From positions 2,852,001 to 2,916,000 of the forward strand of contig JACJXX010000002.1 of assembly GCA_020636435.1 (NCBI GenBank): a DNA stretch of 64,000 bases, written 5' to 3'. Of the stretch, positions 51,889-59,974 are shown piece after piece. The notes below the pieces were generated by a model. The model saw only the letters and a list, made by a program, of their open reading frames with translations. It had not been told where the DNA came from and did not search any database. The position numbers and the translations under genes were made by a program. How positions within the stretch are numbered: the stretch's first letter is position 1; each line of letters starts with the position of its first letter. This stretch comes from Lewinellaceae bacterium (GTDB taxonomy: Bacteria > Bacteroidota > Bacteroidia > Chitinophagales > Saprospiraceae).

Positions 51889-52497
51889 TCAGTTTTTAAA
51901 GCCTCGGGGAAAAGGAAAGGCAAAGCTTTCCTTTATTTCAGCAAACCGCCCGTATGCGAGGTATGCCAGCAAAGGCGAGCGGTAGACCAGTTCCTGCTCG
52001 TCCTGCTCGGAAGTGCGCAGGTATGCTTCATCCACAAAGGCGCCGGCGATGCGCCCGCAGATGAGGCTGTTCTGGCCAAAGCCATCTATGGTTTTCAGAT
52101 GCTCGCATTCGAAGAACAGGTAGCTATCTTCCAGAAAGGGGGCATCGACGGAGGGCGCCATGCGCAAAGGCAGCCCCTGCAGGATCAACTTTTCATCCGC
52201 CTTCTCTCCACAGCGGGGAGAAGCCGACAGGCTGGCCAGCACCACCTGGCTGGCCTTGGGGAAACTCACCGTAAAAAAGCCTTCGCGCGCCACATTGTGG
52301 TAGGTAGAATGGCGGGGAGTGCATACAAAGCCGAAGAAGTTGTCCTGCCCCAGCGGAGTGGCCATGTGCTTGGGCGCCAGGCCATAGCCTTTTTCTTCTT
52401 TCGTGCCAATCACCACCAGCGGCGCTACCGTGAAAAACTGCTCCCAGATGGGCCGGCTGGTGTCGAGAGGTATGAGGTTGCTCTTCTGTATTGCCAT
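51889..52497 (-). CDS. Flavin reductase family protein
   Basis: 202 residues of the split-barrel FMN-binding fold: VIGTKEEKGYGLAPKHMATPLG near 30-51, NFFGFVCTPRHSTYHN near 54-69 and FTVSFPKASQVVL near 75-87. The family reduces FMN with NAD(P)H or is an FMN-binding oxidoreductase. It is the first gene of a compact three-gene unit with the M20 peptidase and P-loop protein. Why these three are together is unknown. Confidence 0.88.
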   Translation of the reverse strand: MAIQKSNLIPLDTSRPIWEQFFTVAPLVVIGTKEEKGYGLAPKHMATPLGQDNFFGFVCTPRHSTYHNVAREGFFTVSFPKASQVVLASLSASPRCGEKADEKLILQGLPLRMAPSVDAPFLEDSYLFFECEHLKTIDGFGQNSLICGRIAGAFVDEAYLRTSEQDEQELVYRSPLLAYLAYGRFAEIKESFAFPFPRGFKN

Positions 52498-52656
52498 AAG
52501 CCGCTTTGTTGATCAAAGAAGATCGCAACTTACGAGCAAAGGAGCAGTGACTTTAGCTACCCTTTGGGGTGAGAAAGGTCATTCCATTAAATTTCAACCG
52601 GTTAAAATGGTGAAATCAATCACTGTTGTTCAAACTATTGGACATTGCCTAAAGCG

Positions 52657-53706
52657 CTACTCCCCATAAATGCCCACTTCCCGCTCCCCCGGCCGGGCGT
52701 ACCCCCGGTACATGCCCGCTGAGTTGAACGGCAGGGCCACATTGCCCATCTTATCCACCGCGATCAGCCCGCCGCTGCCGCCTGCCTCCAGGAGCTTTTC
52801 ATGGATCACATAATTGGTAGCGGCTTTCAGGCTCAGGCCCTTGTACTCCATCAGGGCGGAAATGTCGTAGGCGACGGCATAGCGGATGAAGTACTCGCCG
52901 TGGCCGGTGCAGGACACCCCGCAGGTGGCGTTGTTGGCGTAGGTGCCGGCGCCGATGACGGGCACGTCGCCGAAGCGGTTGTAGCGCTTGTTGGTCATGC
53001 CGCCGGTGGAAGTGCCGGCGGTGATGTTGCCGGCCTTGTCCAGGGCGACGCAGCCAACGGTTCCGAATTTAGGGTCCGGATTGGAAGACAAAGCGCCCGT
53101 CGATTGTTCTTCGGCGGCTTTGGCGCGCTGCAGGGATTGCCAGCGATCTTCCGTGTAGAAATATTCCGGCTCGACGATTTCCAGGCCCTGCTCTGTGGCA
53201 AACTGCTCGGCCCCTTTGCCGGTGAGCAGCACGTGTTCGGAATGCTCCATCACCGCACGCGCCGCCAGGATGGGATTCTTTACGGTCGTTACGCCGCCGA
53301 CGGCGCCCGCATTGCGGGTAGCGCCGTCCATGATGGAAGCGTCCAGTTCATTCTTTCCTTCATGGGTGAAAACGGCGCCCTTGCCGGCGTTGAACAAAGG
53401 GGAGTTTTCCAGGTACACGATCGTTTGCTGTACGGCATCCATGCTGCTGCCGCCCTCTTTGAGGATGCCTTCTCCAATATCGAGGGCAGCGTTCAGCGCC
53501 TCGGTATACGCTTTTTCCTTTTCAGGCGCCATGTTCTCTTTCAGTATGGTTCCGGCGCCGCCGTGGATGGCGATGGCGTATTCGGCGCGTTCTGCGGTTG
53601 GGCTTTGTTTAGCAGCAGTTTTTTCAGTTGTTTCTGATTGTTGGGAAGATTGCCCACAGCTTGCCAGCAGGCACAGGGGCCATAGAAAAAAAGCGGCTCT
53701 CAGCAT
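52657..53706 (-). CDS. iaaA: Isoaspartyl peptidase/L-asparaginase (Ntn hydrolase), lipoprotein
   Basis: 349 residues. Lipoprotein signal with LLASC (Cys17). IHGGAGTIL near 48-56, NPLFNAGKG-like segment SPLFNAGKGAVF near 102, and the autocleavage Thr216 in FGTVGCVAL that becomes the nucleophile. GTSTGGMTNK near 230 binds the substrate carboxylate. The enzyme is made as one chain and splits itself before Thr216. It clears isoaspartyl dipeptides or asparagine in the periplasm. Function is well supported by the residues. Confidence 0.93.
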   Translation of the reverse strand: MLRAAFFLWPLCLLASCGQSSQQSETTEKTAAKQSPTAERAEYAIAIHGGAGTILKENMAPEKEKAYTEALNAALDIGEGILKEGGSSMDAVQQTIVYLENSPLFNAGKGAVFTHEGKNELDASIMDGATRNAGAVGGVTTVKNPILAARAVMEHSEHVLLTGKGAEQFATEQGLEIVEPEYFYTEDRWQSLQRAKAAEEQSTGALSSNPDPKFGTVGCVALDKAGNITAGTSTGGMTNKRYNRFGDVPVIGAGTYANNATCGVSCTGHGEYFIRYAVAYDISALMEYKGLSLKAATNYVIHEKLLEAGGSGGLIAVDKMGNVALPFNSAGMYRGYARPGEREVGIYGE

Positions 53707-53750
53707 AATGGTTATTTTTTTTCTATTAGAGTTGATGTGTTGGGATCAAT

Positions 53751-53780
53751 CCAAGGTAGCAGTTTTCCCGGTATTTGCAA
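53751..53780 (-). promoter_or_regulatory. Candidate promoter of the isoaspartyl peptidase gene
   Basis: TTG (53780-53778), 19-bp spacer and TACCTTGG (53758-53751), one mismatch from TAnnTTTG. The predicted transcript begins just before CCCAACACATCAACTCTAAT, which is also found in front of sufS. Confidence 0.55.
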
Positions 53781-53967
53781 AGTGGCTGATTCGCGGCAGG
53801 GGCCGGGTTGTGCTTCGGATTTAAGCTTGCGTCTCCGAGACCAAATAAATTTGGCCAGCCAGGGGCTCCATTAACGAGATGGTAACATTTTGCTATACAT
53901 CTTTTCGGAAGCAAGATTGTATCTTTACCAGATATTGTTCATAACGAACCTGATAAAAATCAATTTC

Positions 53968-54462
53968 ATGAAGAAGATCAGCACCCTATTTGCTTTTCTG
54001 ATGGCGACAACCTTTGTGATCGCTCAGGAAAAATATACCGCTGAAAATGAAGGCTGGCTGGTGAATGTAGACCAGGCCTACGCCTTATCTCAAAAGACGG
54101 GCAAACCGATTATGGCGAACTTCACCGGCAGCGACTGGTGCGGATGGTGCAAGAAACTGACCGCCAACGTGTTCTCCAAGCCCGAATTTAAAAAGTGGGC
54201 GAACGACAACGTGGTGCTGCTGGAACTGGATTTTCCCAGGAGAAAGCAAATCCCCAACGAAATCCGTCAACAAAACTACTCCCTTCAGCAGGCGTTCCAG
54301 GTCAGAGGATACCCTACCGTCTGGATTTTCAACCTGGAAAAGAATACGGCTGGCGAAGGGTACTCCATCGAAGCCCTGGGGCAAACCGGCTATACGCCCA
54401 CCGTGCAGCAGTTTACTTCCGGAGCGGATCAAATCCTTGGGCGGGCTGCTAAGGGGGGGTGA
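53968..54462 (+). CDS. Secreted thioredoxin-fold protein
   Basis: 164 residues from the ATG at 53968, with signal peptide (residues 4-19, ending VIAQ). The active site GSDWCGWCKKL near 50-60 is a CxxC thioredoxin-like motif, and the cis-Pro is in RGYPTVWIF near 118. It belongs to the thioredoxin_7/DUF255-like class that acts in the periplasm on disulfides. It faces the maeB gene; a tandem repeat fills the gap. Confidence 0.9.
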   Translation: MKKISTLFAFLMATTFVIAQEKYTAENEGWLVNVDQAYALSQKTGKPIMANFTGSDWCGWCKKLTANVFSKPEFKKWANDNVVLLELDFPRRKQIPNEIRQQNYSLQQAFQVRGYPTVWIFNLEKNTAGEGYSIEALGQTGYTPTVQQFTSGADQILGRAAKGG

Positions 54463-54474
54463 TGGAACCATGGA

Positions 54475-54560
54475 ATGGGTTCATTGTTCGATGGTTTCAT
54501 TGTTTCATGGTTTCATTGTTTCATGGGTTCATTGTTTCATGGGTTCATTGTTTCATGGGT
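54475..54560. repeat. 16-bp tandem repeat at the end of maeB
   Basis: Five full copies and one part copy of ATGGGTTCATTGTTTC (with ATGGTTTC variants). The last partial copy runs into the maeB stop codon at 54561, so the repeat abuts the gene. Confidence 0.9.
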
Positions 54561-56846
54561 TCATCTCCCCTGCGCATCCACTGCCGCAATGCCCACCATA
54601 TCCACGATCTGCCGGACGCTGGCGCCCAGTTGCAGAATGTGCACCGGTTTTTTCAACCCCAGCAAGATAGGGCCGATGATGTCCATATTGGCGGTATGGG
54701 CCAGCAGGTTGTAGGCGATATTGGCGGCCGACAGGTTGGGAAAAATAAGGGTATTGGCTCGTTTTCCCGCCAGTTTGGAGAACGGGTAGAACTGTTCGCG
54801 CACGGCCGGATTGAGGGCCATGTTAGCCTGCATTTCGCCGTCGACTATCCAGCCGGGATACTTTTGTTGCAGGATGGCCGTAGCTGACCTCATGAGCACG
54901 GCCGACTCTCCGTTGGGCACCGAACCAAAGTTGGAATAAGTGACCATAGCGATCCGGGGCTGAATGTCAAAAGACTCCACTTTTTCCGCCACCAATTCGG
55001 CGATGCCGGCAATATCCTCGGCGTTGAGGTGGTGGTTGATCGAAGTGTCCGCCAGGAACAATGGCCCGAACCGGGTGATCAGGATGTGGGTGCTGGCCAC
55101 TTTTTTTACGCCTTCCCTGGGCCCGATGATCTGCAGCGCTGGCCGAACCGTATAAGGATATCTTTTGGTGACTCCTCCGACCAATGCATCCGCATCTCCG
55201 GTTTCCACCATCATCGTTCCATAATAACTCCGGCTGCGCATCAGGTCTCTGGCTTCCAAGAGCGTCACCCCTTTCCTTTTCCGCTTTTCGTAGAATTGGG
55301 TGCTGTACAGTTCATGCCGGCCTACTTCCTGCTCGTCGACCGGGTTTTTGGGGTCGATGATCCGTACTCCCGGCAACGACAAGCCGTACTCCCGGATGAT
55401 GCCTTCGATGGTATCCCGCCTGCCCAGCAGAATGGGCTGGGCGATCCTTTCTTCGATGACCACCTGCGCCGCTTTGAGCACAGAGATGTGCTCGGCATCA
55501 ACCAAAACCACGCGCTTGATATCCTGCCGGGCTTTGGTCTCGATGATCCTGGAAATGGTGTTGTCGTTGCCCAGGCGCCGGGCCAACTCCTGTTCGTAGG
55601 CCGCCCAGTCGGTGATGGGGTGGCCCGCCACGCCCGTTTCCATGGCCGCCCGGGCAACTGCCGGGGCCACTGTAGTGATCAGGCGCGGGTCGACCGGCTT
55701 GGGAATGATGTAGTCTTTGCCGAAAATCAGGTTGGCGTTGCTGTAGGCCAGGTTGACGATGTCGGGCACCGGCTTCTTCGCCAGTTCCGCAAGGGCCTGC
55801 ACAGCAGCCAGTTTCATTTCTTCATTGATCTCTGATGCCCTCACGTCCAGCGCGCCCCGGAAGATGAAAGGAAAACCCAGGACGTTGTTCACCTGGTTGG
55901 GATAATCGGAGCGCCCGGTGGCCATAATGCAGTCTTCGCGGGCGGCTTTGGCGTCCTCATAACTGATCTCCGGATTGGGGTTGGCCATGGCAAAGATGAT
56001 GCAATCCCGGGCCATTTCTTTGACCATCGCCTGGTTGAGAACGTTGCCGCGGGACAGCCCGATGAAAACGTCGGCGCCCACCAAAATATCCGTCAGGGAA
56101 GTATTGGCAGGCACGGTTCCATTCACGAATTCCGATTTCTTGCCGTCCAGGTTGTTCCGATCCGGATGGATCAGGCCTTTGCTGTCGTACATGAAAATAT
56201 TTTCCTTTTTTGCCCCCAACGAGACATAAATCCGGGTGCAGGAAATGGCCGAGGCCCCTGCCCCGTTGACTACTATTTTCACCTTTGAAATGTCCTTGCC
56301 CACCAGCTCAATGGCGTTCAGCAGGGCGGCGCCGCTGATGATGGCCGTGCCGTGCTGGTCGTCGTGCATCACGGGGATATTCAACTCATTCTTGAGCCTT
56401 TCCTCGATTTCAAAGCAGTCGGGCGCCGAGATGTCTTCCAGGTTGATGCCCCCGAAGGTGGGTTCCAGGACTTTCACCGTCCGCACGAATTCATCGACGT
56501 TTTTGGTGTTCAGCTCCAGGTCGAAGCAGTCAATGTCGGCATAGATTTTAAACAGCAGCCCTTTGCCTTCCATGACCGGCTTGCTGGCTTCCGGGCCAAT
56601 GTCTCCCAGGCCCAAAACGGCGGTGCCGTTGCTGATGACTGCCACGAGGTTGCCCTTGGCAGTGTATTTATACACCTCATTTACGTCTTTTTCAATGGCG
56701 AGGCAGGGCTCTGCCACTCCTGGCGAATAGGCCAGGGACAAATCCCTTTGGTTGGCGGTCTCTTTGGTGGGAATGACTTCTATTTTTCCTGGCCTGCCTT
56801 TGGCATGGTAATACAGGGCATCTTCTTTCAGGAGTTTGTTGTCCAT
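54561..56846 (-). CDS. maeB: NADP-malic enzyme with phosphotransacetylase-like domain (MaeB)
   Basis: 761 residues. The malic enzyme part (about 1-420) has AYSPGVAEPCLAIEKD near 34-49, MHDDQHGTA near 164 and the NADP-binding VVNGAGASAISCTRIY near 192-207. The C-terminal part (about 430-761) is a phosphate acetyltransferase-like domain (VLVDAEHISVLKAAQVV, then GRRDTIEGIIREYG), usually regulatory in MaeB. It makes pyruvate and NADPH from malate. The stop lies within a 16-bp tandem repeat. Confidence 0.96.
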   Translation of the reverse strand: MDNKLLKEDALYYHAKGRPGKIEVIPTKETANQRDLSLAYSPGVAEPCLAIEKDVNEVYKYTAKGNLVAVISNGTAVLGLGDIGPEASKPVMEGKGLLFKIYADIDCFDLELNTKNVDEFVRTVKVLEPTFGGINLEDISAPDCFEIEERLKNELNIPVMHDDQHGTAIISGAALLNAIELVGKDISKVKIVVNGAGASAISCTRIYVSLGAKKENIFMYDSKGLIHPDRNNLDGKKSEFVNGTVPANTSLTDILVGADVFIGLSRGNVLNQAMVKEMARDCIIFAMANPNPEISYEDAKAAREDCIMATGRSDYPNQVNNVLGFPFIFRGALDVRASEINEEMKLAAVQALAELAKKPVPDIVNLAYSNANLIFGKDYIIPKPVDPRLITTVAPAVARAAMETGVAGHPITDWAAYEQELARRLGNDNTISRIIETKARQDIKRVVLVDAEHISVLKAAQVVIEERIAQPILLGRRDTIEGIIREYGLSLPGVRIIDPKNPVDEQEVGRHELYSTQFYEKRKRKGVTLLEARDLMRSRSYYGTMMVETGDADALVGGVTKRYPYTVRPALQIIGPREGVKKVASTHILITRFGPLFLADTSINHHLNAEDIAGIAELVAEKVESFDIQPRIAMVTYSNFGSVPNGESAVLMRSATAILQQKYPGWIVDGEMQANMALNPAVREQFYPFSKLAGKRANTLIFPNLSAANIAYNLLAHTANMDIIGPILLGLKKPVHILQLGASVRQIVDMVGIAAVDAQGR

Positions 56847-57088
56847 TTTAATTTGGTATTAATTGAATAGGTTATCGGGCGTTCATTTCCCGCCCAATAT
56901 AAGGCCCGAATCTGTTATTTTATAATCCTTCAGTTTTTGAAGAGGGGAATGCGCTGCCAAAAATCAGTCGGCCGGTGACAATTATCAACATTTTTTTTGG
57001 CAACACTGCCTAATTTGCCCTACATTCTACTTGCCTATTCTGCGGCTTGCTTCATTGCATAACTTGATCTACAAAATCTATTGGCATT

Positions 57089-58360
57089 ATGAAAACTAAA
57101 CTTACCCTTTCCTTGCTCCTGGTTTTTTCTTATTTGAATGCACAGGAATTCGTTCAAGTCTCGGTCGGCTCTTCCTATTCTCTCCAGTCTTATTACACTC
57201 TCAGCAACGACGAGAACAGCATCTTAACGAACGAATCCTGGGACCTGGCCTTTACTACCGCCCCCGATGCGGCCGGCATATTCTACAACGAAGCCGCCAC
57301 GGCCTCCTTTTCCGGAGAGGCGCCCGAACTGAGGCTGTACCTTGCTCCGACAACCGACTTTGCCGACATCATAAACCCGGCTGTTCTGGGCGACAGCCTT
57401 TACAACGAAGAGATAGACTGGGAGAACGGCGCCTTCAACAACCCCAGAGGGGAGAATGACCCGGGCGACTACGGTTGGGGAACTTATAACCCAGGCACTC
57501 AAGCGATTGAAGGCAACCGGGTTTACGCCCTAAAGTTGCGCAACGGCAGTTGGAAGAAGATTTTTATCGAATCTCTGTCCAATGGCGTGTACACCGTCAA
57601 ATACGCTGGCCTGGACGGCGCGAATGAGGCTACCGCTACCATCTCTAAAGCCGACTTTGCGGGCAGCCCGCTCGCCCTGTTTTCCTTCAATACCGAAACC
57701 GCCATCGCCAGCCCCGCTGGCTGGGATCTGCTTTTCACCCGCTACCGGACGGCGCTGGACCCCGGAGACGGAGTAGTGGTGCAGTACATGGTAACCGGAG
57801 TGCTTTCCGGCCCGGGCGTAGAATCAGCTGAAGCCAGAGGCGTCGACCCGGTGGACGTGGACTACGAGCCCTATCTGGACAGCCTGAGCACCCAGTTGGA
57901 CATCATCGGGCAAGACTGGAAATTTTTCGACCTCGGCGCCTTCGAATGGGTGCTGGACCCCGAGCGCGCCTATTTTGTGAAAACACTGGAAAATCGCCTG
58001 TGGAAGATCGTTTTTTACGGGTTCGACGGTTCCAGCACCGGTATTTTTACTTTTGAAAAAACCGACCTGGGCTTGCTCTCCAGCACCGAAAGCCCAGCCT
58101 CTAACTTCGTTGATCTCAGCGTTTATCCCAATCCCGCAGCAGAAGAAATGACGGTTGCCTTCACCCTGAAAGAAAGCCAGAAAGAGCTGCGCCTTTACCT
58201 CTCTAACGCTCTGGGACAGGTGGTTTGGCAATCCAGAGCCTCAGGCAATGCCGGGTTAAATATACTGAATCTGCGGCCGGAAGGATTACCCGGCGGCGTC
58301 TATCATCTGAACCTTGGCGCCGGTGGCGACCAAGTGACGCAGAAGGTGATCATACGATAG
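57089..58360 (+). CDS. HmuY-like secreted protein with T9SS sorting tail
   Basis: 423 residues. Signal peptide (1-18, ending YLNAQ). Two halves resemble HmuY beta-sandwich repeats: ESWDLAFTTAPDA near 50-62 and PAGWDLLFTRYRTAL near 208-222. HmuY binds heme in Porphyromonas, but heme binding here is not shown. The tail LSVYPNPAAEEMTVAF, then QVTQKVIIR is a type A sorting domain, so it is exported across the outer membrane by T9SS. It has no HmuR-like receptor beside it. Confidence 0.85.
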   Translation: MKTKLTLSLLLVFSYLNAQEFVQVSVGSSYSLQSYYTLSNDENSILTNESWDLAFTTAPDAAGIFYNEAATASFSGEAPELRLYLAPTTDFADIINPAVLGDSLYNEEIDWENGAFNNPRGENDPGDYGWGTYNPGTQAIEGNRVYALKLRNGSWKKIFIESLSNGVYTVKYAGLDGANEATATISKADFAGSPLALFSFNTETAIASPAGWDLLFTRYRTALDPGDGVVVQYMVTGVLSGPGVESAEARGVDPVDVDYEPYLDSLSTQLDIIGQDWKFFDLGAFEWVLDPERAYFVKTLENRLWKIVFYGFDGSSTGIFTFEKTDLGLLSSTESPASNFVDLSVYPNPAAEEMTVAFTLKESQKELRLYLSNALGQVVWQSRASGNAGLNILNLRPEGLPGGVYHLNLGAGGDQVTQKVIIR

Positions 58361-58502
58361 GATGACTACAAACGGTTCTGCTTCGTGCACAAAATCCACG
58401 ATGGGAGGGCCGGGACTGGCACAGCGCCCGGCGGAAGATTTACCGGCGGAGGAGGTGGGAAGCGGTTGATTATAGGGGCACTGAGGGTTTGCCACTCCTT
58501 TT

Positions 58503-58691
58503 GCAGCAATTCCCGCTTTGGCTTTCCAGAAAGGCCGCTCCGCTGTCAGCTGACAACTTTCTGTTGTCTGCTGACTTCCTACCGCAAGGTTTCCTGGAGA
58601 AGGGAGCAGACAACTCGCATGCCTACGCATGAAGCTTCGGCAGCCGGTGAAAGTTGTCAGCTCCCATGTTGGTCAAAGCGGGAATTGCTGC
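58503..58691. mobile_element. 189-bp palindromic element with 18-bp perfect TIRs
   Basis: GCAGCAATTCCCGCTTTG (58503-58520) and its exact complement (58674-58691). Inside, CAGCTGACAACTTTC and GAAAGTTGTCAGCTC add a second stem. No gene lies in it or elsewhere in 58361-58782. Confidence 0.7.
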
Positions 58692-58782
58692 TCCCCACTT
58701 TATCTCCCCTTTAAGCGGATATTCCCCGAACCTGCAACAACCCAACAATACAGCCATCCAACAATATAACCATCTAACCACC

Positions 58783-59610
58783 CTACCTCCCATACACCGG
58801 GCTCATCCACTCCTCCCTGGGCAGATATTTGCTTCCACCCGCCCATTTCATTCCCCGGGTAAGCATCGCCCACACCTCCGGCACCTCGAACGTACCCGGA
58901 GAATGGCCGATGGACAGGTAGAAGACCCTGCCTTTGCCGAAGTATTTCTTCCACGCCACCGGTATCACTGCGCTGTCGATCCAGCTGTCGACGTCTCCGT
59001 TGAAGGTAGTGGTGGCGAGTACTTTTACATTGGGATCGACGTGCATATAGTACTGTTCGGTATGGATGTCAAAATCCTCAACACCTTCGGTGACGGGGTC
59101 GCCGGTATCGAGGATATTGACCTCGTAGTCGATCTCTCCGCCGGGATGGGCCACCCATTGGCCTCCAACCATATATTGGTATTCCGTATTATCCCGGAAG
59201 GAATCTCCTGTCCCGCCGTGGCACCCGGCGATGCCGGCCCCGTTCTTCACGGCGTTGAGCAATCCTGCTTCCTGTTCTTTGGTGATCTTTCCCATCGTCC
59301 AGTATTGAATGATGAGATCGACGGAAGACATGAAGGCTTCGTCCGTGTAAATGCCCAGGCTGTCAGAAACCGTAAAAACGGCGCCTTCCGTTTCCAGCCA
59401 GGCGGCCATCCTTTTGGCGAAGGCTTCCGGTTTATGGCCCTCCCAGCCGCCATAGACGACCAGCACTTTTTTGCCTTTCAGCGATGGGATCTCCGGGGCG
59501 GCGGCAGGGGCTGTCACTACTTTCAATTGCTGGGCGCCGGCGGCGCAAGGCATTAAGGCAATTGCCATAAAAGCCAGGAAAAAAAAGTTGAAAAAATGCT
59601 TTGAAGCCAT
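58783..59610 (-). CDS. ThuA-domain secreted protein
   Basis: 275 residues. Signal peptide (1-27, ending AGAQ). The ThuA fold (class I glutamine-amidotransferase-like) shows KVLVVYGGWEGHKPEAFAKRMAAWL near 46-70, IIQYWTMGKITKEQEAGLL near 104-122, AGIAGCHGGTGDSFR near 128-142 with the conserved Cys-His-Gly, and GGQWVAHPGG near 152. ThuA proteins are linked to trehalose and other sugar use; the reaction is not settled. It may act with the DUF1080-type proteins that often share its loci. Confidence 0.92.
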   Translation of the reverse strand: MASKHFFNFFFLAFMAIALMPCAAGAQQLKVVTAPAAAPEIPSLKGKKVLVVYGGWEGHKPEAFAKRMAAWLETEGAVFTVSDSLGIYTDEAFMSSVDLIIQYWTMGKITKEQEAGLLNAVKNGAGIAGCHGGTGDSFRDNTEYQYMVGGQWVAHPGGEIDYEVNILDTGDPVTEGVEDFDIHTEQYYMHVDPNVKVLATTTFNGDVDSWIDSAVIPVAWKKYFGKGRVFYLSIGHSPGTFEVPEVWAMLTRGMKWAGGSKYLPREEWMSPVYGR

Positions 59611-59769
59611 TGTTCAGGATTTTCGCAGTTTGATAATTGTTAAAGCGCAGCAATCTGTAACCGGCTCTAAATTAAGCATTGCTTTTCGAAGCGGGCAGAA
59701 TTATCGTCAGCATTTCCTAAATTTACTCGTTGGATGGAAAAACCGGCTATCCGCCGAAGTCCTTAGTTC

Positions 59770-59938
59770 TACTTTGTTAACTTAACAGGAGCGCGGGCCT
59801 CCAGGCCCGCGAGGGCTGCCTCGGGCAGCCTGTAAAAGGCAATATCATATTAAAAACCTGCTTTAAGCAGGTTTACGCGGGCCTGGAGGCCCGCGCTCCA
59901 GGTTCTTCGAACATGGGATATTTTAAGTTAACAAAGTA
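59770..59938. mobile_element. 169-bp nested palindrome (MITE) upstream of the LytS-type kinase
   Basis: Outer repeats TACTTTGTTAACTTAA (59770-59785) and its complement (59923-59938). Inner 24-bp perfect inverted repeats at 59788-59811 and 59876-59899, each itself a hairpin (GCGGGCCTCCAGGCCCGC). AACCTGCTTTAAGCAGGTT in the middle is another. It ends 36 bp before the kinase start, and no gene lies elsewhere in 59611-59974. Confidence 0.75.
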
Positions 59939-59974
59939 CTATTAGAATGGTAGCCGAAAAACCCGAAGAAGTCC

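Noticed and set aside
52545..52563. GTGACTTTAGCTACC, also found near 25657
   Set aside because: A 15-bp match in two places with no flanking structure; could be a repeat scrap but not supportable.
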